Shown here: one piece after another, positions 19,717-29,269 of the stretch
Layout of the letters: each line of letters begins with the position of its first letter
How positions within the stretch are numbered: position 1 is the stretch's first letter
Origin: Bradyrhizobium stylosanthis
GTDB lineage: Bacteria > Pseudomonadota > Alphaproteobacteria > Rhizobiales > Xanthobacteraceae
Assembly: GCF_001641335.1 (NCBI RefSeq)
Contig: NZ_LVEM01000004.1
Coordinates: forward strand, 270,556-334,555
DNA length: 64,000 nt
Reading direction: 5' to 3'
The notes under the pieces: generated by a model
Told to the model about the DNA's origin: nothing
Databases searched by the model: none
Seen by the model: the letters and a program-made list of their open reading frames with translations, nothing else
Program-made: the position numbers and the translations under genes

Positions 19717-19746
19717 GGGCGGCAGCGGACCCCTCCGCTGCCGCCC
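19717..19746 (-). terminator. Rho-independent terminator of the RND efflux operon
   Basis: A perfect 13-bp stem (19717-19729 with 19734-19746) with a 4-nt loop. Read on the minus strand it is followed by TTTTT. It lies 23 bp past the RND pump stop and 111 bp before the kinase start, so it separates the two operons. Confidence 0.9.
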
Positions 19747-19768
19747 TCGGATTGGCTCGCGTCCGGCC

Positions 19769-22700
19769 TCAGGTCGGCCGCAGCGCCTTGGAACCGAGGT
19801 CGAGCTCGTTGAGCTGCTTGTTCCGGTCGGAATCGGCCGCCGCGCGGTGGTCGGTCGCCAGCACCACGTAGACCGCGGGCAGCACGAACAGCGTGAACAG
19901 CGTGCCGATCGACATGCCGGCAACGACGACCAGACCGATCGAGAAGCGGCTGGCCGCGCCGGCGCCGGTGGCGGTCAGCAGCGGGATCAGGCCGGTCACC
20001 ATCGCGGCCGTGGTCATCAGGATCGGTCGCAGACGGATGCGGGCCGACATCTCGATCGCCGAGCGGCGGTCGAGCCGCTCCTTGATCTGGAGCTCGTTGG
20101 CGAACTCCACCATCAGGATGCCGTGCTTGGTGATCAGGCCGACCAGGGTGAGCAGACCGACCTGGGTGTAGATGTTCATGGTCGCCATGCCGAAGAACAG
20201 CGGGATCAACGCACCGACGATCGCCATCGGCACCGAGATCATGATCACGAACGGGTCACGCAGGCTCTCGAACTGCGCCGCCAGCACCAGGAAGATGATG
20301 ATCAGCGCGAAGCCGAAGGTGATCGCGAGCTGGTTGCCTTCCTGCACATATTGCCGGGAGTCGGCCAGGTAATCGTGGCTGAAACCCGCGGGCAGCTTCT
20401 TGGCTTCACCTTCGAGGAAGTCCACTGCCGCACCCACTGTCACACCCGGCATCGGCACGGCCGAGAACGTGGCCGAGTTGAGCTGATTATAGTGGGTCAA
20501 CGAGTTCGGATCGGTCTTGGTCTTGATCGACACCACGGTCGACAGCGGGAGCTGCTGGCCGGTGTTGGTCGTCACATAATAGCCGCCGAGCGATTCCGGC
20601 GAGAGCCGCTGGCCGCGCGGCACCTGCGGGATCACCTGGTAGGACCGGCCTTCGAGATTGAAGCGGTTGATGTAGTTGCCGCCGAGCAGCACCGCGAGCG
20701 TAGAGCCGAGGTTCTGCATGTTGACGCCGAGATCCTGCGCCTTGCTGCGGTCGATCGTGACCTGAACGTTCGGCTGGTTGTAGGCGAGGTCGCTGTCGGA
20801 GACGATGAACATGCCGCTCTTGCGCGCAGCATCCTTCAGCTTCTCCATCTGCTCGTAGACGGTCTGGTAGCCTGCGGTCGAGTTGATGACCATCTGCACC
20901 GGCAGACCGCCCGGACCGCCCGGCAGCGGCGGCAGGTTGAACGCAAAGGCCTGCACGCCCTCGATCTTGGAGAGTTCGGCCTGCACCAGCGGCTTCAACT
21001 GGATCGACGACCGCTTGCGCTCCTCCCAAGGCTTGAGCAGCAAACCCGCGATGCCGCCCTGCGGGCCGTTGATGCCGTTCAGCACGAAGCGGAAATCGGT
21101 CTCGGGGAACTTCTGGAATTCCTTGTCGAGCTTGTCACCGTAGAAATCGACATAGTCGATGTTGGCGTATTTCGGCGCCTTGGTCACCGCAAACACGATG
21201 CCCTGGTCTTCCTCGGGCGCCAGCTCCTTCGACGTGTGCATGTAGAGGAAGCCGACGAGGCCGAGGATCGTGATCGCGAACAGGCCGGTGATCGCCTTGT
21301 AGTCCAGCGAGCGGTCGAGCCTGCGGCCATACCAGCGCGTCATCGCGCCGAACACACGGTTGACCAGCTTGGCGAAACGGCCCTCTTCGGTGTTCTTCAG
21401 CAGCACCGAGCACATCATCGGCGACAGCGTCAGCGCGATCACGCCGGATACGATCACGGAGCCCGCGAGCGTGAAGGCGAACTCGCGGAACAGCGAACCG
21501 GTGAGGCCCCCGAGGAAACCGATCGGAGCGTACACCGCCGCGAGCGTGATGGTCATCGATACGACGGGGCCGACGATCTCGCGCGCGCCCTCCATCGCCG
21601 CCTGCACGGGTGTCTTCCCCTCCTCAAGGTGGCGATGGATGTTCTCTACCACCACGATGGCATCGTCGACCACGAGGCCGATCGCGAGCACCATCGCGAG
21701 CAGGGTCAGCAGGTTGAAGCTGAAGCCCAGTGCCAGCATCAGGGTGCAGACGCCGATCATCGACAGCGGGATGGTGACGACCGGGATGATGACCGAGCGC
21801 AGCGAGGCCAGGAACAGGAAGATCACCACGATCACGATGATCACGGCTTCGCCCAGCGTCTTCTCCACCTCGTCGATCGAGGACTGGATGAACTTGGTCG
21901 AATCGTAGGCGACCTTCATCTTCATCGAGGGTGGCAGGTTGCGCTCGAGTTCCGGGAACAGTGCCCGCACGCCCTTGACCAACGTCAGCGGATTGCCTTG
22001 CGGCGTCGCGTTCACGCCGATGAAGATCGCACGCTCGCCGTTAAAAGCGACGCTCGCATCGGTGCTCTGCGCGGCGAGCTCGACGGTGGCGATGTCCTCC
22101 ATCCGGACGAAGCCGCCGTCCTTGGCCTTCACGATCATCTTCCTGAACTGGTTGACGTCGGTGAGGCTGGTGTTGGTCGAGATGTTGGAGACGATCAGAT
22201 AGCCCTTGGTCTGGCCCGCCGCGGACTGGAAGTTGTTGGCCGTGATCGCGGCCGCGACATCGGCCGACGACACGTTCCGGCCGGCCATCTTCATGGGATC
22301 AAGCCACAGCCGCATCGCAAAGGTCTGGCCGCCGAGAATATCGGCCGAGGCGACGCCGTCGACGGTCGACAGCACCGGCTGCACCACGCGCGTCAGATAG
22401 TCCGAGATCGCCGAGCCCGACAGCTCCTCGGAGGAGAAGCCGAGATACATCACGGCCGTGGTCTGGCCCGTGGTCTTGGTGACGATCGGGTCGTTCGATT
22501 CCTTCGGGATCAGGTATTTGACCGAGTTCGTCTTGGCCAGCACCTCGGTGAGCGCCTGGTTCGGATCGAAGTTCAGCTTGATGTAGACCTGGATCGTCGA
22601 GGTGCCGAGCACCGAGGACGAGGTCATGTAGTCGACGCCTTCGGCGGAGGCGACAGCCTGCTCGATCGGCGTGGTGATGAAGCCCTGGATCAGGTCGGCG

Positions 22701-22864
22701 GACGCGCCGGGATAGACGGTCGTGATGTTGATGACCGTGTTCGAAAGCTTCGGATATTGCCGGATCGGCAGCACCATCGCCGCGCGCAGGCCGATCAGCA
22801 GGATCAGCAGGCTGACCACGACCGACAGGACCGGGCGTTTGATGAAAATATCGGTAAAGCGCAT
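19769..22864 (-). CDS. RND efflux transporter permease (HAE1/AcrB-like)
   Basis: A 1031-residue inner-membrane proton-driven exporter, the usual AcrB/MexF length. It starts MRFTDIFIKRPVLS, has the twelve-helix RND layout with two periplasmic loops, and carries the proton-relay DD in GLVVDDAIVVVENI. It exports drugs or toxic compounds with the adaptor encoded just upstream. No outer-membrane channel gene is linked, so it probably uses a shared TolC-type protein. The ribosome-binding site is weak. Confidence 0.95.
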   Translation of the reverse strand: MRFTDIFIKRPVLSVVVSLLILLIGLRAAMVLPIRQYPKLSNTVINITTVYPGASADLIQGFITTPIEQAVASAEGVDYMTSSSVLGTSTIQVYIKLNFDPNQALTEVLAKTNSVKYLIPKESNDPIVTKTTGQTTAVMYLGFSSEELSGSAISDYLTRVVQPVLSTVDGVASADILGGQTFAMRLWLDPMKMAGRNVSSADVAAAITANNFQSAAGQTKGYLIVSNISTNTSLTDVNQFRKMIVKAKDGGFVRMEDIATVELAAQSTDASVAFNGERAIFIGVNATPQGNPLTLVKGVRALFPELERNLPPSMKMKVAYDSTKFIQSSIDEVEKTLGEAVIIVIVVIFLFLASLRSVIIPVVTIPLSMIGVCTLMLALGFSFNLLTLLAMVLAIGLVVDDAIVVVENIHRHLEEGKTPVQAAMEGAREIVGPVVSMTITLAAVYAPIGFLGGLTGSLFREFAFTLAGSVIVSGVIALTLSPMMCSVLLKNTEEGRFAKLVNRVFGAMTRWYGRRLDRSLDYKAITGLFAITILGLVGFLYMHTSKELAPEEDQGIVFAVTKAPKYANIDYVDFYGDKLDKEFQKFPETDFRFVLNGINGPQGGIAGLLLKPWEERKRSSIQLKPLVQAELSKIEGVQAFAFNLPPLPGGPGGLPVQMVINSTAGYQTVYEQMEKLKDAARKSGMFIVSDSDLAYNQPNVQVTIDRSKAQDLGVNMQNLGSTLAVLLGGNYINRFNLEGRSYQVIPQVPRGQRLSPESLGGYYVTTNTGQQLPLSTVVSIKTKTDPNSLTHYNQLNSATFSAVPMPGVTVGAAVDFLEGEAKKLPAGFSHDYLADSRQYVQEGNQLAITFGFALIIIFLVLAAQFESLRDPFVIMISVPMAIVGALIPLFFGMATMNIYTQVGLLTLVGLITKHGILMVEFANELQIKERLDRRSAIEMSARIRLRPILMTTAAMVTGLIPLLTATGAGAASRFSIGLVVVAGMSIGTLFTLFVLPAVYVVLATDHRAAADSDRNKQLNELDLGSKALRPT

Positions 22865-22895
22865 CGCGGCGATCTCGATTTCTTTGTCTCAAGAA

Positions 22896-22922
22896 AAGTG
22901 ATCCGGCCAGGCCGGATCACTT
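22896..22922 (-). terminator. Intercistronic hairpin between RND adaptor and pump
   Basis: A perfect 13-bp inverted repeat (AAGTGATCCGGCC / GGCCGGATCACTT) with a 1-nt centre, followed on the minus strand by TTCTT. It sits in the 71-bp gap between adaptor stop and pump start. It may attenuate or process the transcript so that adaptor is made in excess. Confidence 0.6.
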
Positions 22923-22935
22923 GGATGTATTGGAA

Positions 22936-24129
22936 TCAGTAGCGGGGCGGCTGCGCCGGGATCTGCGGAGCGGGGTCGGTCGAGATCGACACCGCCGCAC
23001 CCGATTGCAGCTTGAGCTGGCCGACTGCGACGACCTTGTCGCCCGCCTTGAGACCCTTGACGATCTCGACGCGGCCTTCGACGCGGTTGCCGGTCTGCAC
23101 GAAGGTGCGCACCGCGGAGAGGCTGGTCTTGCCGTCCTCTTCCTTCTTCTCGGTGATCACGAACACGGAGTCACCGTACAGCGTGTAGTCGACCGCCGTT
23201 TCGGGAACGGTGATCACCGCCGGCTTCTCCGGCAGCACCACCGTCGTGGTCACGAACATGCCGGGCTTCAGGATCTTCTCGGGATTGGCGATCGTGGCCT
23301 GCACGCGGATGTTGCGGGTGTCGGTAGCGATCTGCGGCTCGATCGTGGTGATCTTGCCCTCGAAGGTGCGGCCCGGATAGGCGTCGACCTTCAAGCGGAC
23401 CAGCTGGCCGACCTTGAGGCTGCCGGAATCCTTTTCCGTCACGGTGAAGTTGGCCCACAGCTCCGACAGGTCGGTCAGCGAGACGATCGCCGTGCCGGCC
23501 GTCAGATATTGGCCGACCTCGACCTTGCGGACGCCGAGATCGCCGGAGAACGGCGCACGCACCAGCTTCTGCGAGATCACCGCCTCGGTCTTGGCGATGC
23601 CCGCCAGCGCCTGGTCGTAGGCGGCCTGCGCGTTGTCGACGGTCGCCTGCGGACCGAACTGGCGCGAAGCCAGCTGCTTGGCGCGGTCGAGCGAGAGCTG
23701 CGCGACGGTAGCCTGCGCCTTGTAATTGGCGAGGTCGCCCTGCTCCGGCATGTCGAAGAACTGCACCAGTGGCGTGCCGGCCTCGACATGCGTACCCGGC
23801 TCGAACTTGATCTCGGTGACGCGGCCGTTGACGTCGGCGCTGACGTCGACCTGGTGAACGGCGGCGAGACCGCCGACTGCGGTCAGCAGGTTCGGCACCA
23901 CCTCGGACTTGGCCTCGGCCGCGCTGACGGCCGTCGGCGGCGGCTTATTGTTGGCGAAGAACTGCTTGATCATCTGGCCACGGAAATAATTGAACCAGAC
24001 GAGACCACCGACGAGCGCAGCGAGCAGCGCGCCGACGATGATGAACCAGAGCACCGGCCGGACCGGACGCTTGGGAGCCTTGTTGTCGATCGGTTCGCCC
24101 GAAATCTTGTGTTCGGCTACGATGTTCAT
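22936..24129 (-). CDS. RND efflux periplasmic adaptor subunit
   Basis: A 397-residue membrane-fusion protein: cytoplasmic start (MNIVAEHKISGE), one N-terminal membrane anchor (near residues 28-52), then biotinyl-lipoyl-like halves around a helical hairpin (ANYKAQATVAQLSLDRAKQ) and a beta-barrel domain. ATG 24129 is one nucleotide after the TetR stop; the longer frame overlaps TetR and is rejected. It bridges the inner-membrane pump to an outer-membrane channel. Confidence 0.93.
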   Translation of the reverse strand: MNIVAEHKISGEPIDNKAPKRPVRPVLWFIIVGALLAALVGGLVWFNYFRGQMIKQFFANNKPPPTAVSAAEAKSEVVPNLLTAVGGLAAVHQVDVSADVNGRVTEIKFEPGTHVEAGTPLVQFFDMPEQGDLANYKAQATVAQLSLDRAKQLASRQFGPQATVDNAQAAYDQALAGIAKTEAVISQKLVRAPFSGDLGVRKVEVGQYLTAGTAIVSLTDLSELWANFTVTEKDSGSLKVGQLVRLKVDAYPGRTFEGKITTIEPQIATDTRNIRVQATIANPEKILKPGMFVTTTVVLPEKPAVITVPETAVDYTLYGDSVFVITEKKEEDGKTSLSAVRTFVQTGNRVEGRVEIVKGLKAGDKVVAVGQLKLQSGAAVSISTDPAPQIPAQPPRY

Positions 24130-24130
24130 G

Positions 24131-24832
24131 TCATGCACTTTCTGCAATCGCCGGCTTGCCCGCATCCGCGGCCTGATCGCGGCCCAAATGCGAAGCAATT
24201 GCGGCGTCGTTAAGTCCGATACCCCTCAGGAGAAACTCACAGAGCTGCCGCTCGAGGTCGCCAGCCTTGCCGTAAGCGAGGCAAGGCGTGGCCGGCAGCC
24301 TGGTCAGCGCAGCCATCATCACCGTGTGATGCGCGAACCAGAACAGGTTGAGCGGATCGCCGCTGAACGGCCGCGCGTCACCGCTGGCCACCGCGCGCTC
24401 GAGCGAGGTGACGAAGACCGCCCCGATCAGCTTCTCGATCTTGGCATATAGCAGACGGGCGAATTCGCCATCATCCAAATGGCTCGTGGCCATCAGTCGC
24501 AGGCGCTGCGCCTCTTCCTGGTCCGGCCCGTCGGCGACCTCGAGAAAATGCTCGACCATGCCGCGGATCAGCTCGACCAGGGCCGCCGTCGACGGCTCCC
24601 GCTCGAGCAGCTCCATCAAGGCCGGGTCCGCCTCACATTCGTCGCTGAGGATTTCGGCGTAGAGCGCCGCCTTGGACGGGAAGTGCTTGAACAGCAGCGC
24701 TTCGGAAATGGCAGCGGCGGCCGCCACGCTCTTGGTCGTGGTGCCGGTATAGCCGTGTCGGGCAAAGCAGCGTTTCGCGGCGCCGAGGATCAATTGACGC
24801 CTCAGGTCGCTCGTCATTCGCAATGAGCTCAT
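24131..24832 (-). CDS. TetR family regulator of the RND operon
   Basis: A 233-residue repressor with an N-terminal TetR helix-turn-helix (RCFARHGYTGTTTKSVAAAAAI) and a divergent ligand-binding half, as in AcrR/NalC-type efflux regulators. ATG 24832 (MSSLRMTSD) or ATG 24817 (MTSDLRR) are possible; no Shine-Dalgarno precedes either, and the predicted transcript start falls at 24832, suggesting a leaderless message. The adaptor and pump genes follow directly, so it is probably an autoregulator of the operon released by pump substrates. Confidence 0.9.
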   Translation of the reverse strand: MSSLRMTSDLRRQLILGAAKRCFARHGYTGTTTKSVAAAAAISEALLFKHFPSKAALYAEILSDECEADPALMELLEREPSTAALVELIRGMVEHFLEVADGPDQEEAQRLRLMATSHLDDGEFARLLYAKIEKLIGAVFVTSLERAVASGDARPFSGDPLNLFWFAHHTVMMAALTRLPATPCLAYGKAGDLERQLCEFLLRGIGLNDAAIASHLGRDQAADAGKPAIAESA

Positions 24833-24836
24833 GCTA

Positions 24837-24867
24837 GTGAGTAAGCACTCACCCACGCAAAAGTCAA
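24837..24867 (-). promoter_or_regulatory. TetR operator overlapping the RND operon promoter
   Basis: A perfect inverted repeat GTGAGT-AAGC-ACTCAC at 24837-24852 lies 5 bp upstream of ATG 24832. On the minus strand a TTGACT -35 (24862-24867) is 17 bp from a weak -10 (TTACTC) inside this palindrome. A repressor bound here would block RNA polymerase. The TetR product is the obvious ligand. Confidence 0.75.
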
Positions 24868-24930
24868 GCACTATGCTGCATCGCAACCAGAATGCGTTGT
24901 AAAATCAGTGGAAATCAGTCGCGACTGCAC

Positions 24931-24960
24931 GGCCCGCGAGCATAATCGTGCTCGCAGGCC
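24931..24960. terminator. Possible terminator hairpin after the ThDP decarboxylase pair
   Basis: The stem GCGAGCA/TGCTCGC (24936-24942 with 24949-24955) is extended by GGCC arms with one mismatch. It lies just past the decarboxylase beta stop. No T tract follows on the minus strand, so termination function is uncertain. Confidence 0.35.
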
Positions 24961-24980
24961 CCATGACGAGCGGGGCCGAC

Positions 24981-25571
24981 CTAGATCGGCTGGAAGCCGA
25001 GGTCGCCGCGGATCCGGTTGACGATGTAGGTGCCGTCCCGGGTGGGGAGGATCCGCTCGAGGCTGGCGTTATCGATCTTAACATTGACAAAGCGCGGCCC
25101 CGCCGAGACGTCGTGGACGGCTCTAGCGAAGGCCTCGACCTCGGCCATGGTCGTGACCGACCGGCTGTCCGCGATGCCGCAGGCCTTGGCGACGCCGACC
25201 AGGTCGGCGGCGGCCGAGGTGTGGCTGGTCTGGCCGCCGGTCTCGCCATAGGCCTCGTTGTCGAGCACGACGATCGAGAGGTTGGCCGGCTTCTGCAGGC
25301 CGATGGTGGCAAAGCTGCCGAGGCCCATCAGCATCTCGCCGTCGCCGGTGATGACCAGCACCGGCAGCTTTGGCTGCGCCAGCGCCAGCCCGAGGCCGAT
25401 CATCGCGGCGCCGCCCATGCCGCCCCAGAGATAGAAATTGCGGGCGTGGTCGCCGGCGGCGCACATGTCGTTGGTGGAGGCCCCTAGGCCGCCGATCGCG
25501 ACGACGTCCTTGCGGTTGGCCAGCAGGGTGGAGACCACCTGGCGGCGGTCGAGGAGATTGGCCTTGCTCAT
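24981..25571 (-). CDS. ThDP-dependent decarboxylase, beta (ThDP-binding) subunit, sulfopyruvate/phosphonopyruvate type
   Basis: A 196-residue subunit matching the C-terminal ThDP-binding half of sulfopyruvate (ComE) and phosphonopyruvate decarboxylases. The metal-ThDP motif starts at GDGEML and closes at VLDNEAYGETGGQ. ATG 25571 (MSKANLLDRRQVV) overlaps the alpha stop by ATGA. It decarboxylates a 2-oxo acid; the real substrate is unknown because no sulfolactate, coenzyme M or phosphonate genes are linked. Confidence 0.85.
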   Translation of the reverse strand: MSKANLLDRRQVVSTLLANRKDVVAIGGLGASTNDMCAAGDHARNFYLWGGMGGAAMIGLGLALAQPKLPVLVITGDGEMLMGLGSFATIGLQKPANLSIVVLDNEAYGETGGQTSHTSAAADLVGVAKACGIADSRSVTTMAEVEAFARAVHDVSAGPRFVNVKIDNASLERILPTRDGTYIVNRIRGDLGFQPI

Positions 25572-26110
25572 TTGGTGAATACCTTGGCGCCGATCAGGCG
25601 CTGCGACAGAAGGACGGCGGTGGGCGTGAGCGCGTTGTAGGCCTGCGAGGCAGCCGCCTCGAGCACCGCCGGCACCTCGGGCGCGCTGGAGGCGCGCAGC
25701 ACCTGGACGCCCGAGAGCTCGAACACGCCCTGCGTGGTCGATCCCATCGGCACCTGCCACGGATTGAACTCACCCCACTCGCCGCGCATGGTCACGAGCG
25801 TGAGGAAGGGGAAGCGCAGGATCGGGATCAGCGACAGCATGTTGATGCAATTGCCGACGCCGCTCGACTGCATCAGCAGCACGCCGCGCTGGCCGCCCGC
25901 CCAGGCGCCGGCAAGCAGGGCCACGCCCTCCTCCTCCGTCGTCAGCGGAATGCCGCGCATGGTGGAGGAGCCCAGCACGCGCTCAATCAGTTTCGAGTGG
26001 CCGGCATCGGGCACATAAGGCACCTGCCGGACGTCGAAGCGTTGCAAGGTTGCGAAAATATCATCGGGCCAATTTGGCGCCGTGTCGGTAGCGTCAGCGC
26101 GTGCGTGCAT
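25568..26110 (-). CDS. ThDP-dependent decarboxylase, alpha (PYR) subunit, sulfopyruvate/phosphonopyruvate type
   Basis: A 180-residue pyrimidine-binding half of the same enzyme. The cofactor-activating Glu is expected in LTTEEEGVALLAGAW, and the QSSGVGNCINMLSLI and TMRGEWGEFNPWQ blocks match ComD and phosphonopyruvate decarboxylase N-halves. ATG 26110 has AGGA 4 nt upstream; the longer frame starts within promoter repeats and is rejected. It is divergent from a cytochrome P450. Confidence 0.84.
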   Translation of the reverse strand: MHARADATDTAPNWPDDIFATLQRFDVRQVPYVPDAGHSKLIERVLGSSTMRGIPLTTEEEGVALLAGAWAGGQRGVLLMQSSGVGNCINMLSLIPILRFPFLTLVTMRGEWGEFNPWQVPMGSTTQGVFELSGVQVLRASSAPEVPAVLEAAASQAYNALTPTAVLLSQRLIGAKVFTK

Positions 26111-26131
26111 TTTCCTGTCCGGTCGGCTAGC

Positions 26132-26160
26132 AAGATGCCAAGACTTAAGATGCCAAGACT
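26132..26160. repeat. 15-bp direct repeat in a divergent promoter
   Basis: Two adjoining copies of AAGATGCCAAGACT(T), at 26132-26146 and 26147-26160, lie between the decarboxylase alpha and P450 starts. The second copy lacks only the last base. Tandem sites in a divergent promoter suggest an activator or repressor site, or a slippage duplication. Confidence 0.7.
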
Positions 26161-26230
26161 GTAGACGCATGCATGCGCCGACCAGAACAACAAAAACGGC
26201 ATAACGGCTTTAACCGGCGAGTATAACGGG

Positions 26231-27451
26231 ATGAACGCAGATGCGAAGGCGCTGGCCGCCAGCTTCGACCTCGAGAAGCTGACGCCTGATTTCTACGACA
26301 ACCCCTACCCGACCTATCGTGCACTGCGGGAGAACGAACCGGTCAAGCGCCTGCCGAACGGCACGGTGTTCCTGACCCGCTACGACGATCTCGTCACCAC
26401 CTACAAGAACACGAAGTCGTTCAGCTCGGACAAGAAGCGCGAGTTCGCGCCGAAATACGGCGACACGCCGCTCTACGAGCATCACACCACCAGCCTCGTC
26501 TTCAACGACCCGCCGGCGCACACCCGCGTGCGGCGCCTGATCATGGGCGCATTGTCGCCGCGCGCGATCGCGGGGATGGAAGGCGATCTCGTCAAGCTGG
26601 TCGACGGCCTGCTCGACGCCATCGCCGCCAAAGGCGCGTGCGAGCTGATCGAGGATTTCGCCGCGTCCATTCCCATCGAGGTGATCGGCAATCTGCTCGA
26701 CGTTCCCCACGGGGAACGCGGACCGCTGCGCGACTGGTCGCTGGCGATCCTCGGGGCGCTCGAGCCCGTGGTGTCGCCAGACGTCGCCGCACGCGGCAAC
26801 AGGGCTGTGACGGACTTCCTCGCCTATCTCGAAACGCTGGTGGCGCGCAGGCGAGCCAAGCCCGGCAATCCCGATAGAGACGAGCTGACGCGACTGATCC
26901 AGGGTGAGGAGAATGGCGAGCGGCTGACCGAGAAGGAGCTGCTGCACAATTGCATCTTCCTGCTCAATGCCGGCCACGAGACCACCACCAACCTGATCGG
27001 CAACGGCCTCGTCGCGCTCGACCGCAATCCGGACCAGAAGCAACGCCTGATCGACAACCCCGACCTGATCAAGACCGCCGTCGAGGAGATGCTGCGTTAC
27101 GAAAGCTCGAACCAGCTCGGCAACCGCATGACCACGGAAAAGGTCGAGCTCGGCGGCGTGATGCTCGAGGCCGGGACGTCGGTGACCTTGTGCATCGGTG
27201 CTGCCAACCGCGATCCCGCGCAATTCCCGGACCCCGAACGCTTCGACATCGCGCGGACGCCGAACCGCCACCTCGCGTTTGCCACCGGCGCGCATCAATG
27301 CGCGGGCATGGCGCTGGCGCGGCTGGAAGGTGCCATTGCGATCTCACGGTTCCTGGCGCGCTTCCCGGACTATACCGTGAGCGGGCAGCCGGTGCGGGGC
27401 GGACGGGTGCGGTTCCGCGGATTCCTGAGCGTGCCCTGCGCGCTCGGCTAG
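26231..27451 (+). CDS. Cytochrome P450
   Basis: A 406-residue soluble bacterial P450. The I-helix oxygen-activation motif AGHETT is at 247-252, ExxR at E286-R289, and the haem ligand Cys357 lies in FATGAHQCAG. All core residues are intact, so it should be an active monooxygenase. It needs ferredoxin and reductase partners; none is adjacent, but a ferredoxin-reductase-type flavoprotein lies at 41561-42781. Divergence from the two-subunit decarboxylase suggests shared regulation. Substrate unknown. Confidence 0.93.
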   Translation: MNADAKALAASFDLEKLTPDFYDNPYPTYRALRENEPVKRLPNGTVFLTRYDDLVTTYKNTKSFSSDKKREFAPKYGDTPLYEHHTTSLVFNDPPAHTRVRRLIMGALSPRAIAGMEGDLVKLVDGLLDAIAAKGACELIEDFAASIPIEVIGNLLDVPHGERGPLRDWSLAILGALEPVVSPDVAARGNRAVTDFLAYLETLVARRRAKPGNPDRDELTRLIQGEENGERLTEKELLHNCIFLLNAGHETTTNLIGNGLVALDRNPDQKQRLIDNPDLIKTAVEEMLRYESSNQLGNRMTTEKVELGGVMLEAGTSVTLCIGAANRDPAQFPDPERFDIARTPNRHLAFATGAHQCAGMALARLEGAIAISRFLARFPDYTVSGQPVRGGRVRFRGFLSVPCALG

Positions 27452-27615
27452 GGGCCCCAAAACAAAACATCGAAAACAACCCCATGCACAGTAGGCGGCG
27501 GGTCCACGAGCGATACCCTGTGGTTCGGCAGAACCATCTGACATGTCGGGCAAATCAGGCCGAGCCGCGCATCGGGCACATGAAGGCTTCCGCGCGGGCA
27601 GATTGATACCCACAT
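27448..27615 (-). CDS. Candidate small CxxC protein (speculative)
   Basis: A possible 55-residue frame in the gap between P450 and rocD. It contains RLGLICPTCQMVLPNHR, with a CxxC that could be half of a zinc knuckle. No ribosome-binding site is evident, and its stop overlaps the P450 stop on the other strand. It may be a real small gene, a remnant or chance. Confidence 0.25.
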   Translation of the reverse strand: MWVSICPRGSLHVPDARLGLICPTCQMVLPNHRVSLVDPPPTVHGVVFDVLFWGP

Positions 27616-27676
27616 CAGCTTGAGCGCGGCCGGCGCGGTCACTTGATCCCGGCGCGCAGCAATGGAGTGACGACAG

Positions 27677-28891
<1,215 letters not shown>

Positions 28892-28957
28892 GCCTGCCTG
28901 CGTCGGCCGTGAGGACGGCGTCGCGTTCTCTCGTTGCGATTTGCGCGGCGGTCGAAC

Positions 28958-28985
28958 GAAGCGGGCGACGTCATCGTCCCGCTTC
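28958..28985. terminator. Possible terminator hairpin downstream of rocD
   Basis: GAAGCGGG (28958-28965) pairs with CCCGCTTC (28978-28985), with further GACG/CGTC pairing inside; AAAG follows. It is 67 bp past the rocD stop. The lack of a T run keeps confidence low. Confidence 0.35.
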
Positions 28986-29068
28986 AAAGCCCGACGAGAC
29001 CATGCATGTCCCTGCCCTCTGTATGGGTGCAGTGGCATGTAACGTAAACGACGTCCTCGTTTCTGACC

Positions 29069-29269
29069 TCACGCGGAGATCGTCTTCGGCTCAGCATCAT
29101 TCGTGCTTGTGATCGCGTTGCATTGTTGGAAGTGAGAAGACAACGCAAGCTCGGCCAGATGATCCCAGTATTCTGCTTCTGCAAGCAGCTTCCACTTGTT
29201 CATGCTGTTGTAGGCGGCCTGTTGGCGGCACAGTGAGCTCATCGCACGCAACCGTCGAACTTTATCCAC
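29069..29269 (-). CDS. Small conserved hypothetical protein, GTG start
   Basis: A 66-residue protein of unknown function: a basic N-terminus (VDKVRRLRAM), then SSLCRQQAAYN and LLAEAEYWDHLAELALSSHF, likely a short helical protein. Similar short proteins occur in Bradyrhizobium genomes as far as I recall. GTG 29269 is chosen because GGAGG lies exactly 6 nt upstream; the in-frame ATG 29308 and longer forms have no comparable site. It stands alone in a stretch of lower G+C. Confidence 0.65.
   Translation of the reverse strand: MDKVRRLRAMSSLCRQQAAYNSMNKWKLLAEAEYWDHLAELALSSHFQQCNAITSTNDAEPKTISA

Noticed and set aside
17126..22942. A 1938-codon plus-strand open frame opposite the kinase and RND pump
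   Set aside because: It is antisense to two intact conserved genes and its sequence is low-complexity (rich in Arg, Asp, His, Gln), the signature of wobble GC bias on the other strand.
25568..26110. Reading the two ThDP subunits as one frameshifted gene
   Set aside because: The ATGA overlap, separate sensible starts and the known two-subunit ComD/ComE arrangement make two genes the simpler reading.
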